From Hydractinia symbiolongicarpus (taxonomy: Eukaryota; Cnidaria; Hydrozoa; Anthoathecata; Hydractiniidae), in assembly GCF_029227915.1 (NCBI RefSeq), contig NC_079882.1, positions 28,136,001 through 28,200,000 on the forward strand: a DNA stretch of 64,000 nucleotides, written 5' to 3'. Position numbers and translations under genes: made by a program. Shown here in pieces: positions 11,740 through 23,194 of the stretch; the stretch's first letter is position 1; each line of letters opens with the position of its first letter. The notes beneath the pieces were generated by a model. The model had not been told where the DNA came from. It saw only the letters and a list, made by a program, of their open reading frames with translations, and searched no databases.

Positions 11740-12388
11740 ACGTTTAAGATATTCTCAAAAATATCATCACGTTTGCTAGCCATGCATAAATCTAAAACAA
11801 ACCAATTTTAAGAATTTAGCTACAAACGTAGATTTCAAAGCAGCATCCTGCTGGAACCTAGCTTTATTTATTCTTATTATTTTAAAGCTTGTATATTATT
11901 ATTTATTTTTATGCTGGGATTGTAGCTCTTTAGCTACCTCTGGCTGGAAAACAGGAAGTAGCCAAATGCAGTTTGGCTAGCTACAACAAAATTCTTAATC
12001 GATATGTCTTATGACAAATGCAGTTAGCCATGAAAACTTACTCCGCAAAATAAAATTGATGGAGACTTTGTTTTGTTGCACGGGTAACGACATGCTGCTT
12101 CCCGTGTTTTTATTTAAACTGAAGTTGCAATAAAGTTTTTTTGGAAAAGGGTATTACGCCTATACACTTGTGCAACACCGTTTACCTTTACTAAACGCTC
12201 AGCCATTGTTAGCAACAGATTGTTTCCTGTTGTTTTGTTTAAATTGAAGATGTGATAAGTTTTTTACTTATAGTAGTATTACGCCTAAACAGTTTACCCG
12301 TACTAAGCGCTCAGTCCTATGTTAACTACAGGCTGTTTCCTGTGTTTCTGAAGTTGCGATAAAGTTTTTTTTGAAAAAGAGTATTATA
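11740..12388 (+). repeat. Dispersed repeat R1, copy A, left part
   Basis: R1 has a fixed order of modules. First comes a head (TAGCCAT...AAATC, AACCAATTTTAAG, GTAGATTT). A block follows with the words CCTCTGGCT and AAGTAGCCAAATGCA. Then come ~125-bp tandem units carrying GGCTGTTTCCTGTG, GTATTACGCCTATA and TACTAAGCGCTCAG, and finally a tail. Copy A holds the head and about 2.5 units (starting near 12090, 12207 and 12330). It breaks off inside a unit at about 12388, where a LINE begins. Confidence 0.7.
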
Positions 12389-12395
12389 CCATACC

Positions 12396-13668
12396 ATGTA
12401 CAATAGATTATATAAATTTCTTTTAGAGCATAACATTTTATATGAAAAACAGTTTGGATTTCAACATGCACATGCTACTGAACATGCAATTGTCCAACTT
12501 GTTGACCAAATACTCCAGTCATTTAGTGAAAATAAATATACAATAGGTGTATTCATAGATTTATCAAAAGCCTTTGACACCGTAGATCACGAAATTCTAA
12601 TAAAAAAACTCGAATGTTATGGTATAAGAAACATATCACTCAATTGGTTTCGTCGTTATCTCTCTCAAAGAAAACAGTTTATAAGCTATGAAAAAGGTAA
12701 AACTGACTATGAACACATACTTTGTGGAGTACCTCAAGGCTCGATATTAGGCCCACTTTTATTTTTAATATACGTAAACGATTTGAAACGAGCTACAAAA
12801 TTGCTCGATCCAATAATGTTTGCAGATGACACGAATTTATTTTACTCTCATAGCAACATAAAGGATTTGTTCGATTCTGTAAATACGGAACTTATCGATA
12901 TAAATGAGTGGTTCCGTGCAAACAAATTGTCTTTAAATATAAAAAAACGAAATATACTTTTTTTCACAAATTTAGTAGAAGAGATCACATTCCTTTAAAA
13001 CTACCAAAATTAGCAATAAACAATATAGAAATTGAAAGGGAAACAGAAAGTAAGTTCCTTGGAGTAATCCTAGATCAAAATATTACTTGGAATAAACATA
13101 TTGAATTGGTAGAAAACAAAATCTCGAAAAATATTGGTATTCTTTGCAGAGCTAAATCTATTTTGAACCAGATGTGTGAGACATATACTTCTCACTAATT
13201 TACTCGTACATAAAATATGCAAACTTCGCATGGGCAAGTACACAAAGGACCAAATTAAAACCAATTCTGAGCAAACAAAAACAAGCAACTAGGATAATTT
13301 ACCACCAGGATCATGGCACTCACTCAAGGCATTTTATGAAAAACTTAAAGGCGCTTAACGTTTATCAAATAAATATCTATCAACACTTAATCTTCATGTT
13401 TAAAGCTAAAAATAAGTTAGCACCACAAACATTCCACAATAGTTTTGAGCTAATAAATCACAATTTTCCGACTAGATTTCGTGAAAATAATCTAAGGCAG
13501 CCAAAAATTGTTACGCAGCGAACTAGTTTTGCTATATCTAAAAGAGGACCACCTCTATGGAATAACTTTTTAGACAGAGATTTAAAAAAGTTAACATCAT
13601 TATGTGTTTTTAAGCAGCGTGTGAAAAATTTTATCGCGAAATTGGAAAACGAAGTTACTTTCTTTTAA
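12396..13668 (+). pseudogene. Non-LTR reverse transcriptase, truncated and frameshifted
   Basis: Frame 1 (12396-12998) carries RT motif A (FIDLSKAFDTVDH), motif B (GVPQGSILGPLLFLIYVND) and the catalytic FADD of motif C. Around 12930-12960 the frame shifts into the ORF at 12908-13198, which has the downstream thumb-like words KFLGVILDQNITWNKHI. A further break precedes 13336-13668, which ends the protein (QRTSFAISKRGPPLWN, then FKQRVKNFIAKL). The endonuclease and N-terminal RT are absent because of 5' truncation. The copy cannot make an intact enzyme. The family is a CR1/L2/Jockey-type LINE judged by motif wording; the clade is not resolvable by eye. Confidence 0.85.
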
Positions 13669-13711
13669 ACAACAACAAGGAATAATAACTCTCTACTCTA
13701 ACGAAACTTAA

Positions 13712-13732
13712 GGGGGGGGGGGGGGGGGGGGG
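13712..13732 (+). repeat. Run of 21 G residues
   Basis: An uninterrupted poly-G run in the LINE 3' UTR, in DNA that is otherwise AT-rich. Its length is likely polymorphic and also prone to sequencing or assembly error. Confidence 0.9.
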
Positions 13733-13930
13733 CTTGATGATAAGGCAAAATTGCTTTCTGCAAGCTCCAGTCAGTCTTTTAAACTTCATCGTATGGTTTG
13801 AGATCTTTATTTTACTAGCTGATGTATGTATATATTTTCTATTTACTTTTAAACGATACGAACTTGTATATATAAACGAACTTGTAACTCTCTTTGACGA
13901 AAAAAATACACACTACTACTACTACTACCT

Positions 13931-14690
13931 ATATGGATGAGCAATATTGTTTGTCTGTACTAAGCACTTAGAGAAGAGTAATATTTATTTTTGAACTTTC
14001 AGCGGGAACATTCTCCAAAAAATAAAAAAAGGCTGGTCAACTGCTTTTGCTATGACATGGTAGCTAGGAGTTGCAAACAGTGTTTTTATTTCAGCTAAAG
14101 TTGTGGAAAGTTATTTTTTGAAAAATATATCACACCGAAAAGATAGATGTTCATATTTTACATGGCTAGCCTCACAAATATCGAAGGATATACCCTTTCT
14201 ATTATTTCCAGAAGGGGCCATGGCTTAGATGGAGAGTCCTAGAGTATTTAATGCTCATTTTGAGCTACGCAGACCCAATTAGGGCCCGCGCTCTACTAGA
14301 CAACTCCCGGCAACATGCCACGGCCCACACAGTGTGCCATCTCCCCAATTTCCCTCACATGGCTTGGGTTAACCCGGGGCTATGGTAACATTCACTCGCC
14401 TATGTTGAATCGCCGTCAAGAGGAATCGAACCCTAGTCTCCTGCACAGAGTACGAGAGCTAGAACCACTAATCTACGGCGCCATAAAAGCACCATAATGT
14501 TGTGCGCCTATTTTTTGAAGAATATATTACACTGGAAACACCATAATGTTCTGCACCTTGGTCAATTTACAACATACTATACTAAAGCGCCCCACCTAAA
14601 TGTGTGGTACAGTTTACGGTTTTTATTAATTGCTCTTCCGGGAGTTGAACGCCAGGTAACACAGTTGCTTGTGGCTTAAATTCTAAACCG
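13931..14690 (+). repeat. R1 copy A, right part (carries a SINE)
   Basis: R1 resumes at TGTCTGTACTAAGCAC. It passes through the GTTGTGGAAAGTTATTTTTTG module, is interrupted by the SINE at 14156-14482, then continues with the tail words AATGTGTGGTACAGTTTA, TTATTAATTGCT and GCTTGTGGCTTA. The same tail occurs at about 17900 and 25640. Confidence 0.65.
14156..14482 (-). mobile_element. tRNA-derived SINE
   Basis: Read on the minus strand from 14482, the head starts GGCGCCG. It contains an A-box-like TAGATTAGTGGTTCTAGC (14475-14458) and a B box GGGTTCGATTCC (14433-14422), at tRNA-like spacing, and closes with GACGGCG. About 190 bases of unrelated body follow, and then a 3' tail (CCATGGCCCC, GGAAATAATAGA, GTGAGGCTAGCCATG) that recurs without the head at 37517-37586. 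The internal pol III promoter and a shared tail are what is expected of a SINE mobilised by a LINE with the same 3' end. Confidence 0.75.
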
Positions 14691-17030
14691 ATGAAAGTAG
14701 TCATAACCTTTTTGTTAATTTCGCTAACTTCTATTTATTTTTTTTATTTTTTATTATTAAATTAGTAGGATCCAACTTTATGGTCAAATCTTAGATATTT
14801 TAAATTTCATAACAATTTTAGTCATGTTGTATAATAAAACATTTCAGAAAAATCGCTACACCACAAACAATAATATTTAATACGTTGATATGCTAAAACG
14901 TCTTCCTTTCTTTCTTACGAATGTTAAGTATAGCACAGTATTGTTAAGTATTAATTTTCACAGATTACTTTTTGTACATTCGGGGAGACCTTAATTCTAA
15001 TATAATTGAAAATTTTAAAGATCTACGATAAATTGTCGAGAAAACATATTTCATAGAGAGGGGGTGACCAACAAAAAAAGGTGTACGTGCAGTTATACAC
15101 TAGAAATGTTTAGAGATATACTAATAACATTAAAATAATTTCAAAACCAGGTCGAAATAAATCAAAAATTAGAACCTTAAAAAATCCAAGCAATTTGTTT
15201 GGTTGGCAATTGGTAAATGGCATGTTAATAGGATTGGATCCTACTCTTTCGCCTGGACGCTGCGACCAGCAGAAATGTTTCCACAAGCATCTGATTCTGA
15301 AGTATGATTTACTTGCATTTTTTTGCCGCTTTGGGCTATTTAACATATGACTCTCGCTTTGCCCGCTAACAGTAACACATTAGTTTGTTCTAGCCTATAT
15401 CTCACGCACAGCATGAAACAATTTGCAAGATAATACCATGGGATAATACCTGTTTATTTGAAATGACAGAACAAGATTGTAGAAGTTCTATACAAAACTG
15501 GCCACTGGCGACCTCAAACGGTTTATATAGGAAACAAAATTGCACACGAAAAAGAATCCGAAGTCTTTTAGCCGGCAAGGGCTTTTCATTTCAATAGTTT
15601 TCTTTTTAAACCGAGTTCCTGAAACAACAACTAGAGTTTCTAAGAAGAAACAGGCTGACGGTATTGATGACGTTATTACGCAGTTATTAGTTCTTTGGTC
15701 TGTAAAAACAACGCACTGTTTAGCGAAATTTTTATTTGGGCTGGAGAGCCCAGCTTCTCCCTGACACGTTTTGTTAAAAGTTGTAGTTATGGGCTACTTT
15801 TGCAATTAATATGATAAAAGACCAAAGATGGCGCAATCTTAGGCTATTATAGACGACCTGGAATCAAACATTTTTTAAGCAACCTATATGGCAAAATCCA
15901 TTTTGTGCTACCCTCTCTTGCGTTTTTACTGTGTGCACACCCGCACCAATAGCCATGGTTAGTAAAAAAAGGACTTGTGCAGAGGATGCGTCTTTACCTG
16001 TAAAAAGAGGTGAAAATCTTAAAAGCTGAAGTAACCAGCTGTGACACAGAGAAAAAAGAAGAATGTGGAGTAATTACCATTTTACAGTTTGAAACAGCTA
16101 TGGAGTCTGTTGACTGCAAATTAACTACCTATTGTAATCGACTGACAAATTTTTTTGCTGTTATCCGGCATTTTCTTTCTCGATCATATTCGTTTGTTGT
16201 TGAAATTCCGATTTCTTTGATAATGCAGTTGCTATGCGATGTGTCAAATTTACCACATTTGGAACTTTGGAATATTTATCAAGCCGACTTAGCAGTGAAA
16301 ATATATATTTCGAAATTGTTGAACGGAGTGCTATCATGTTTAACGGTGACCGCACACCGCTTATATTATAAAAGCGCGTCATAGTTATCACGCATCGATG
16401 CGCAATTAACGTAACCACAAGTAGAAATATATTGTTTTAGGCGACCATGTTTAGCCGCACCATAAAATTTGGTATGACCTTCTAGGTTTTACGAAGATGA
16501 TGAGTCAGATATCATCGGTTATCGATGACACGTGTCCATGCCCCATGTTACGCTCGGTCACGATACTGGCCTGATCCAATTCTGTTGAATGTTATGTTTA
16601 CCCGTTGGTGCGATGTGTTGCAACGAACACTCTCACATTATGCAGTGTGAGTAAATAAGAAAGTTTAGTAAGTTCTGTAGTTATTGTTTGTTTTTAAAAA
16701 ACTAACTAATGCTCCCTTGATGTGTATATACAAGAAAGCTAAAATTTGATTGTGACTAAACAGTCTTTTTAATAGCCGTAATTTGAGTCGTGTCACGGTC
16801 TCACTAAAATACGAAGTATTTTATACCGCACGAAGGAGTTTATATTTTCCCGCTTTCAGCGCATTTGGGCAGCTGCGAATTTATCATTAAATCAATCAAT
16901 CAACTAGCCTTAAATATTGTTGCCCGCGTTTTTTTAATGTTAAATTATTTTTGCCCGCGTTTATTATCACATCGGCACTTTCAACAAAAAAGGCAATCTG
17001 AAATTTAGCTAGAAGATTGTCAGATTGTCG
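14690..17030. other. Intergenic, nothing recognised
   Basis: No gene found. ORFs of 74-124 codons exist here but show no domain or codon signature. A short direct repeat TTGCCCGCGTTT occurs near 16920 and 16963. Confidence 0.4.
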
Positions 17031-17129
17031 TGGTTAGTATTGGGTACAACCAAAATACGACTTTGTTTTAACTTTTTTCTTCCAAAAAATTTCTAATTTT
17101 TTTAATATTTGTTTTCTATATACGTTTTC

Positions 17130-18060
17130 ACATGTAAAGATGAATATATTGTCACGTTCTCTAGCCATATAAAAATCTTAAACCAATTTTAAGGTTTTGA
17201 GGTTAGCATCCATTAGTCAGATAGCTATCCAGCCTTATCTTGCTATTCCTTTATGGTTTTCCTCAGTTATATATTTTCACTCACATGAGGTTGTGGCTGT
17301 TGTTAGAGCTGCCTAGTTAACCTTGGCTAAAAAATAAAAGTAGCCAAATACATTTGGCTGTAACAAAATTTTAAAATGATTTTTCAAATAATCTGTTAAA
17401 TGCAGAAAGGTAGCTATAACCTTTTACTGTAATATAAGTCTTAAAGTTTAATAATTTCAATTCACGTTTTTACCCACAATTAATTTTGTATTGACAAACT
17501 TCCAAACTTTTGCAAAATTGCTGAGTTATTGTTTTAGCTGGGCTGTTTCCTGTTTTTTTATTTTAATTAAAGCTACAATAAGTTGTTTCTTTTAAATAAG
17601 GGTGTTACGCCTATAGGACACAACCCCCATACGATTGTTTGACATTGTTTACCTGTACTAAGCGCTCAGTCTGGTTGTACTTTATTTTTTTTTTGATATT
17701 TTCCAGGAGCTTATTTTGCAAAATCTTTACTATCACGGGGTAAGAACAGGTTGTTAAACTGTGTTTTTCTTTTGGCTAAAGTTGTAGGAAAGTTATTTTT
17801 TAAAAAATATATTACCTGAAACACTTTAATGATGTGTGAGCTGCAATCGATTTACGACAGCTGTAAACCAGTATCAAGGCGCTCACTCTGGATGTATGGC
17901 ACAGTTTATGGCTCTTATAAGCCCTCAACCTAATACGAGGTCACACATATACTTGTGGCTTAGCCCGACGTTTCATCACCGGATCTCCCGGCTAATCTAT
18001 ATGTTAATACATGTGTTGGTGCACGGTGAGACCAAGGGCCAAAAAATTACGGGTTTCCTG
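17130..18060 (+). repeat. Dispersed repeat R1, copy B
   Basis: It has the same module order as copy A: head (CTAGCCATATAAAAATC, TTTTGAGGTTAGCATCC), AAAGTAGCCAAATACA, one GGGCTGTTTCCTG unit with TACTAAGCGCTCAG, the GTTGTAGGAAAGTTATTTTTT module, and the tail (GGCACAGTTTATGGCTC, ACTTGTGGCTTAGCCCG, CTCCCGGCTAA). Confidence 0.65.
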
Positions 18061-19117
18061 CCCTGAGTCCGATGGTCACTCCGTTATAGACATGGACAAG
18101 TGGGAATTTTGGTTAGGAACTCAATCCTTGTTTTTGGCTTTGCAACAGGTTCTTATTGTTTTCATGTGACGTTTTTTGAATGCCTTCATTAGTTCAAAAC
18201 ATTTTAAAACAATTAAGAATTGTTAAGAAAAAGTAAACACAATGAACTGCTAAAGAAAAAAGCTAGTGTTTTTTGTTTAGCGAAAGAAAATAAAAGAAAT
18301 AAAAAATTCATTTAAACAAAGTAAAAAATGACAAACAATTGTGGGAATTTCTGCATCGAAAATGATATTTTTGTTATTATAGAGGACTAGTCAATAAGAC
18401 CTGTAGCAAAATCCACGAGATAGATAGAAGGAAGGACAATAGAAAAGATTCGTCATAAAAATTTTAATGAGGTCAGCAAATTATTTCTGTATATATATTG
18501 CACACTGCTTTTTACCTAAAAAAAACCCGGAAAATGTCAAGAATGTACATTTGCAAGGTGTAATTCCTACAAAAAATTCCTACACAAAATGTCAAATGTC
18601 AAATCGTATTAAATCCCCCACACAAATCCGACAATTACTACAATACCGAAAGCCACAACACCAATAATAACAATGTAAGCTATGCAAAAAATGTCAAAAA
18701 GCCATAGTTTGGAAAACATCAAATTTAAATCTAGAAAAATCAGTCATTCGAGGTGCACAAAAATTTACACAAAATGTGAAAATCAACCGGTTAAGAGTAT
18801 TATTTTTTTTTAGTTTGATGATACTGCCCTTTACAATTTTAAACCTCAATGTCAAAAAATCAATAACCAAGGAATAAATTTAAATCAACAAAGATCAGTC
18901 TCAGTCAGAACATTTAATAATTTTTTTATCATCAACAAACATTTATTCCACAAAATTTTGTAAAATTCTTAATACAATCGAAACCGAGGAATTTTATTTC
19001 AGCAAAAATGATATCACACAGTTAGTTCTTCTTAACAAAAGTTTATGATACGAAATATAAAAAGACATCAGCTTACACAACAGCATACAATGAAGTCCAA
19101 TTCTACAAAATTCTTAG

Positions 19118-19156
19118 ATAGACCACATGCAAAATTCTATATTGCATGTGGTCTAT
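19118..19156. repeat. Perfect 15-bp inverted repeat
   Basis: ATAGACCACATGCAA (19118-19132) is perfectly complementary to TTGCATGTGGTCTAT (19142-19156), with a 9-base loop. It lies in an A-rich stretch (18460-19260) that has repeated ACAAAATGT-like words and no gene. The stem is too short for a usual microRNA precursor; a transposon terminus or cruciform relic is more likely. Confidence 0.6.
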
Positions 19157-19544
19157 TTCCACAAAAGTTTACAGAAAATATGAAAAAAATTATTCTTTAC
19201 GGGCATAAAATACGTCACATTATCCTAAAAGTTCAAGAAGTCTTTGAAAAATCTTCTAGCTAGCTTGTTACATCATAATTTGTGCTCAAAAAAGAAGAGA
19301 AGTTTCACTAATGAGGTAACAACAAGACTCATAGGTTAGAGCTAGCTATGTGATGATGGATGGAGCCTTGAGAAGCTAATATTATAACAGTAGCTAGGAC
19401 ACCCAGTTAAATACTTAAACTGTTGTTGTTTTGTGTCGGGGGTAACCATTTTTCGAAATTTAGCCGTCAAATCAAATTGAGTCGTTTACATCACGTGACG
19501 TAAACAAAGTAAACCCTAGACATTCTTTTTTCGGGGACTTTAAA

Positions 19545-20040
19545 GAAAATTTCGGAAACATTAAAGGAAAATGAACACATCAACCTTGCCTGTCACAAAC
19601 AGACGGACACACTATTTGTAGTATTATAAGAGAGTAGTCGATAAAGCCCGTGAAAAAATCCACTCAAGGTAAAAAAGAAATATCAATCATTCGTCATTGG
19701 GATCTTAATGACGTCAGCAATGACCCGCTGTCAAACTTATGTGTAGGATTAAGCGATTTGGTCAGCGGTTAAGGTGATATAAAACTTTACAGTTCTGCTG
19801 ACGTCAGCACTGTCCCACAGAATGTGTACTAGTTTTTTTAAAAAAAATTTCTTTACCTGTTAACTCCATTGTGTCGGGCTAGAAATGCTGATCAAGAGAA
19901 TGTTTGGCATGATGTCCCTTTGACGAACGGTTGAAAAGTATGGTTTCTTGATGACGTCAACAGCCTATCCCTTCTGAAACGGGTGGGTTGACCCAGCTTG
20001 AGGAAAGTGGTCCTATTTTGGTCCCATGTAGTCCTGAGTT
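19545..20040 (+). repeat. Dispersed repeat R2: end of one copy joined to start of the next
   Basis: Bases 19545-19632 match the last part of R2 (AATGAACACATC..., CTTGCCTGTCACA..., TATTATAAGAGA). At 19633 the R2 start follows at once (TAGTCGATAAAGCCCGTG with a small GTG...CAC hairpin). The body continues to about 20040 (GACGAACGGTTGAAAAG, TTGATGACGTCAACAGCC, CCCATGTAGTCCTGAGTTAC). Compare the full copies at 38270-38996 and 57385-58122. A partial start also occurs near 18383 (CTAGTCAATAAGACCTG). Confidence 0.65.
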
Positions 20041-20741
20041 ACCCTGCAGTATGTCAATATTGTTTGAACGTCAAGGTTTTGTAAATTACAAAGTAAATTT
20101 AAAGGTTGTGTTTTATAGGCTTGTTGAAGAAAATTATGAAAAACATAATCGACTTTGCAGAAGTCACAGACGGTCAGGCAGAAGCTACGTATTATTATAG
20201 AGAAAAAAAAGTTGTTTATCAAGTTCTTGGAATTTTTTTAAGTTCTTTTCTCGTTCTCCAGATACTAAGCTTCAAAGATTTCCATCTGACCTTATGACAT
20301 TATCATAAAGTAGTAAGCATTTATTACTTGTCTTGCAAAATCAACTTTTTTTTCTCCACAACATTTAAAAATATCATTTTCAATGCAGGAAGAAAATATC
20401 ATTTTTAAGAACTTTGACATTTACTAAGTAAATAATTTTTATATAAAGCTAAAACGTTACCTAAAGTAAGTTTTTTTTTCTGTGCTTTAGTGGGTAAATA
20501 AGTCATATCAAATAATAGTTATATAAATTTAAAAAATTACCAGAAATATAAAAAAGTATTTTTCTTTCATAAGCCACAACCCCTTTTGGGGAATATCTAT
20601 TTTATTCTTTTTCTCGCGAAACTATAAAAAGATAACAAACCCAAGTACAAATGAGAACAAATCGTAAACAAAGCGCTTGACAACTGTTCGATGACAGTTA
20701 TTTATAAAAAATGGCGTATTTTTCTCACAGACTTTGAAAGG

Positions 20742-21140
20742 TGGTACCAATCTAAGCCTGTAACGCTCGCTGACGAAGCGAAAACAGTTTCAAAAACTAC
20801 AATTCATTGATTTTCTAACGGTACTAGTCCGTTTGTGTGACAAGTAACCGTAAGTTTTAGTAACGGTTGGCCATAGGACGCCAGTGAAATAGTTTGAATT
20901 TTGGAGTAATAATATTGTGATAAATGAGGACTTTCGACTGCATCAAATAACATTAAGACTGCTCAAGCTCCGCAGCGTGGGTAACCGCTTTGCTAACACC
21001 TCATTCAGACATTAGGACGAATTAGTAATTTTTTACTGTGGTACTAATCCCAGCCTGTAACGCGCCCTGACAAAGCGAAAACAGTTTCAAAAACTACATT
21101 TTATTGACTTTTTACCGGTACCAGTCCGTTTGTGTTTAAA
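20742..21140 (+). repeat. Two direct ~100-bp repeats about 300 bp apart
   Basis: Bases 20742-20845 and 21040-21135 share GTAC(C/T)AATC...AGCCTGTAACGC, AAGCGAAAACAGTTTCAAAA, ACTACA and (C/T)AGTCCGTTTGTGT. No ORF is present. It could be two copies of a small element or a local segmental duplication. Confidence 0.6.
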
Positions 21141-21489
21141 CAGTTGCGTCCCACATTCTTAACAACATGAATTTAGCGATAATCTTGCGATATTACTGGG
21201 TTTTAGTAGATTTGCCTTATAAATGTCACATGTATATAATACAGTTGTTGGACACCTTCAAATTTGTTGGTCACCTCTACAATAATGCAGATGGAGACAG
21301 ATAAGATTTACACTGCTGTATTGTTTGTTTGTTTAAGCACATCTGTTACATGGATTTAATGAGAAGTACAGTGGATTATTCCACGGGCATATAGTCGTTA
21401 ATAATAGTAGTTTTATTCCGGCTGTCTATTGGCCATTTTGAGGTTTGCTTATCTTTTTGTTTTAAAAAGCTTGGTATTTGTTTTAATAC

Positions 21490-21900
21490 TTGTTTTCTAT
21501 ATGTTTTCATCACGTTTCTTAGCCATATATAAATCAATTTTAAACTTTAACTAAAAACGTAGATTTTGAGAAAACATCAAACCCAGCTAGATAGCTATAA
21601 CTGGACATATTTATTGTTAATTTTTTGTTGTTGTTAATTATTTTTATCCTAGCCAACATTATTTATTTTTATGCTGGGCTTGTCACTATCTAGCTTAGCT
21701 TCTTAGCTTCTACCTCTGGCTAAAAAGTAAAAGTAGCCAAATGTTGTATGGCTGCAACAAACTTCCTAATCAATAATTCTGCTAAATGAAGTTAGCTAGC
21801 TAGCTACACCTTTTGTTACTGTAATATGTACGATAAAGGCTTTTTGGTAAACGGTATAAGGCCTATACGCACGTGCAACATGGTTATCGTTTTTTATATA
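21490..21900 (+). repeat. Dispersed repeat R1, copy C, truncated
   Basis: The R1 head (TTAGCCATATATAAATC, GTAGATTTTGAG) and the CCTCTGGCT, AAAGTAGCCAAATG and GTTAGCTAGCTAGC blocks are present, with the start of one unit (GTATAAGGCCTATA...GCAACATGG). It stops at about 21890, directly before the TA-flanked MITE at 21903. Confidence 0.6.
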
Positions 21901-21902
21901 TA

Positions 21903-22444
21903 CAGTAGACGTCAGCTAATTCGAATACGCAAGGGACTAAATTATTTGTTCGAATTAACAGATGTTCGGATTATTGGAAGTTCAAAAAAACAAGAATTTT
22001 AATAAGCGTTTAAAGTTTTATGCTAATATAACTTATTACAACTTTACTACAACTTTTTATAAAAATCTTTTAACGTAGTTTGCTTGGCGATGGGCAAGGC
22101 CCCCAAATTCCTTGTAAACTTACTTTATTGGAAATACCAATTTATTGATATATTGAAAGAAATTTTGCCACCATTGATGCAATAAAAATGAATAAAAATG
22201 AAAACGTCTTCTTTATTTTTCCATAAAATTTTATTTATCGATACACAAAATTTCGAATTAACGAGCATAATGCAGCTTTGGGACTAAAAATGTTCGAATT
22301 AGCGGAATTTTCGAACTAGCGGAGTTCGAATTAGGCAGCTCAAAATATAAGACTTTATTAAGCTAAACTAAAGGGACTTGGCAATTTGTTCGAAATAACG
22401 GAAAGTTCGATATAAGCGGCATTCGAATTAACGGACGTCTACTG
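21903..22444. mobile_element. Pogo/Tigger-like MITE with TA duplication
   Basis: The left end is TA|CAGTAGACGTCAGCTAATTC. The reverse complement of the right end is TA|CAGTAGACGTCCGTTAATTC, continuing GAAT on both sides, so the terminal inverted repeats match over about 25-30 bases. TA dinucleotides at 21901-21902 and 22445-22446 are the expected Tc1/mariner-superfamily target duplication. The interior is TTCGAATTA-rich and has no transposase, so it is non-autonomous. A decayed pogo-type transposase lies 0.75 kb downstream. Confidence 0.88.
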
Positions 22445-22446
22445 TA

Positions 22447-23190
22447 CATTAACTTCAAAAAATTTCAGACGTTTTTATTAAAAGCTTGTCCGAAAATTTA
22501 ATTCTCCGAATTTTTTGAGATTGGGTTTTAAAAGCGTCCGAAAACTTTCATTGTGGTAAAAAATGGTAAAAATTAAAAAAAAAATATTGAAAGTTAATGG
22601 TTCATCTTTTCTTGTTGATTTTTGATACGAGATCCAACCAGTGTCGTGAAAGATGTCTCCATTTTTTGTATCTTTTCTCAACAAAAGAATCAGTCCATCT
22701 TTTCAAGAAAATTCACAATTGTTTCTAATTCGAATGTTAAAAATTTCGGTCAATAAAATTGGGAATATTTTTTTCGTAAAAACATAATCAAGAAAGGTAC
22801 AGTCTCAGATGAAAGATGACTACTATCACTGATTTTTTCAAGCCATCAGAAGTTGTAACAAATTTCAATCTTCTGATTTTATGAATTAAAAAAAATGAAA
22901 AGGTTGCTAAAAAGTTGAGTGAAAAAGAAAAATGAAAAAACGAGGAAAGTGCAGAGCATGGAATCTTTCGCAAAAGCTTGCAATTGGTTCATGCGCAATC
23001 CACGATGGTAACGCTCAGCAAACAAAGCATGAGCAAACAAAGGCATGTGAATAAAATAGTTATACAATTTTCAAGGGCGCTTTTTTTTCGTTATTATTCT
23101 TCCGAAAAAAACTTCAAATACTTGAGCTGTCTTCATTTGTCAGATTCAGAGAATGTGTAATATCGTCGTAGGTGGTAATTTGATAATCAA
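22447..23190. other. AT-rich spacer, nothing recognised
   Basis: Only chance ORFs of 60-70 codons on both strands. It lies between the MITE and the transposase relic. Confidence 0.4.
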
Positions 23191-23194
23191 ACGG

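Larger units (their letters stand above)
12389..13930 (+). mobile_element. 5'-truncated LINE inserted into R1
   Basis: The element starts abruptly inside its reverse transcriptase gene and ends with a (TAC/ACT)n tail at about 13908-13928. The R1 sequence interrupted at 12388 (GTATTATACC) resumes after the tail (ACCTATATGG..., ATTGTTTGTCTGTACTAAGC). Only a tetranucleotide such as TACC is shared at the two junctions. 5' truncation, a microsatellite tail and a very short target duplication fit a CR1/L2-like non-LTR element. Confidence 0.75.

Noticed and set aside
16010-16418. Overlapping ORFs of 124 (plus) and 85 (minus) codons
   Set aside because: No domain, start context or splice pattern supports either; they are mutual shadows in moderately GC-rich sequence.
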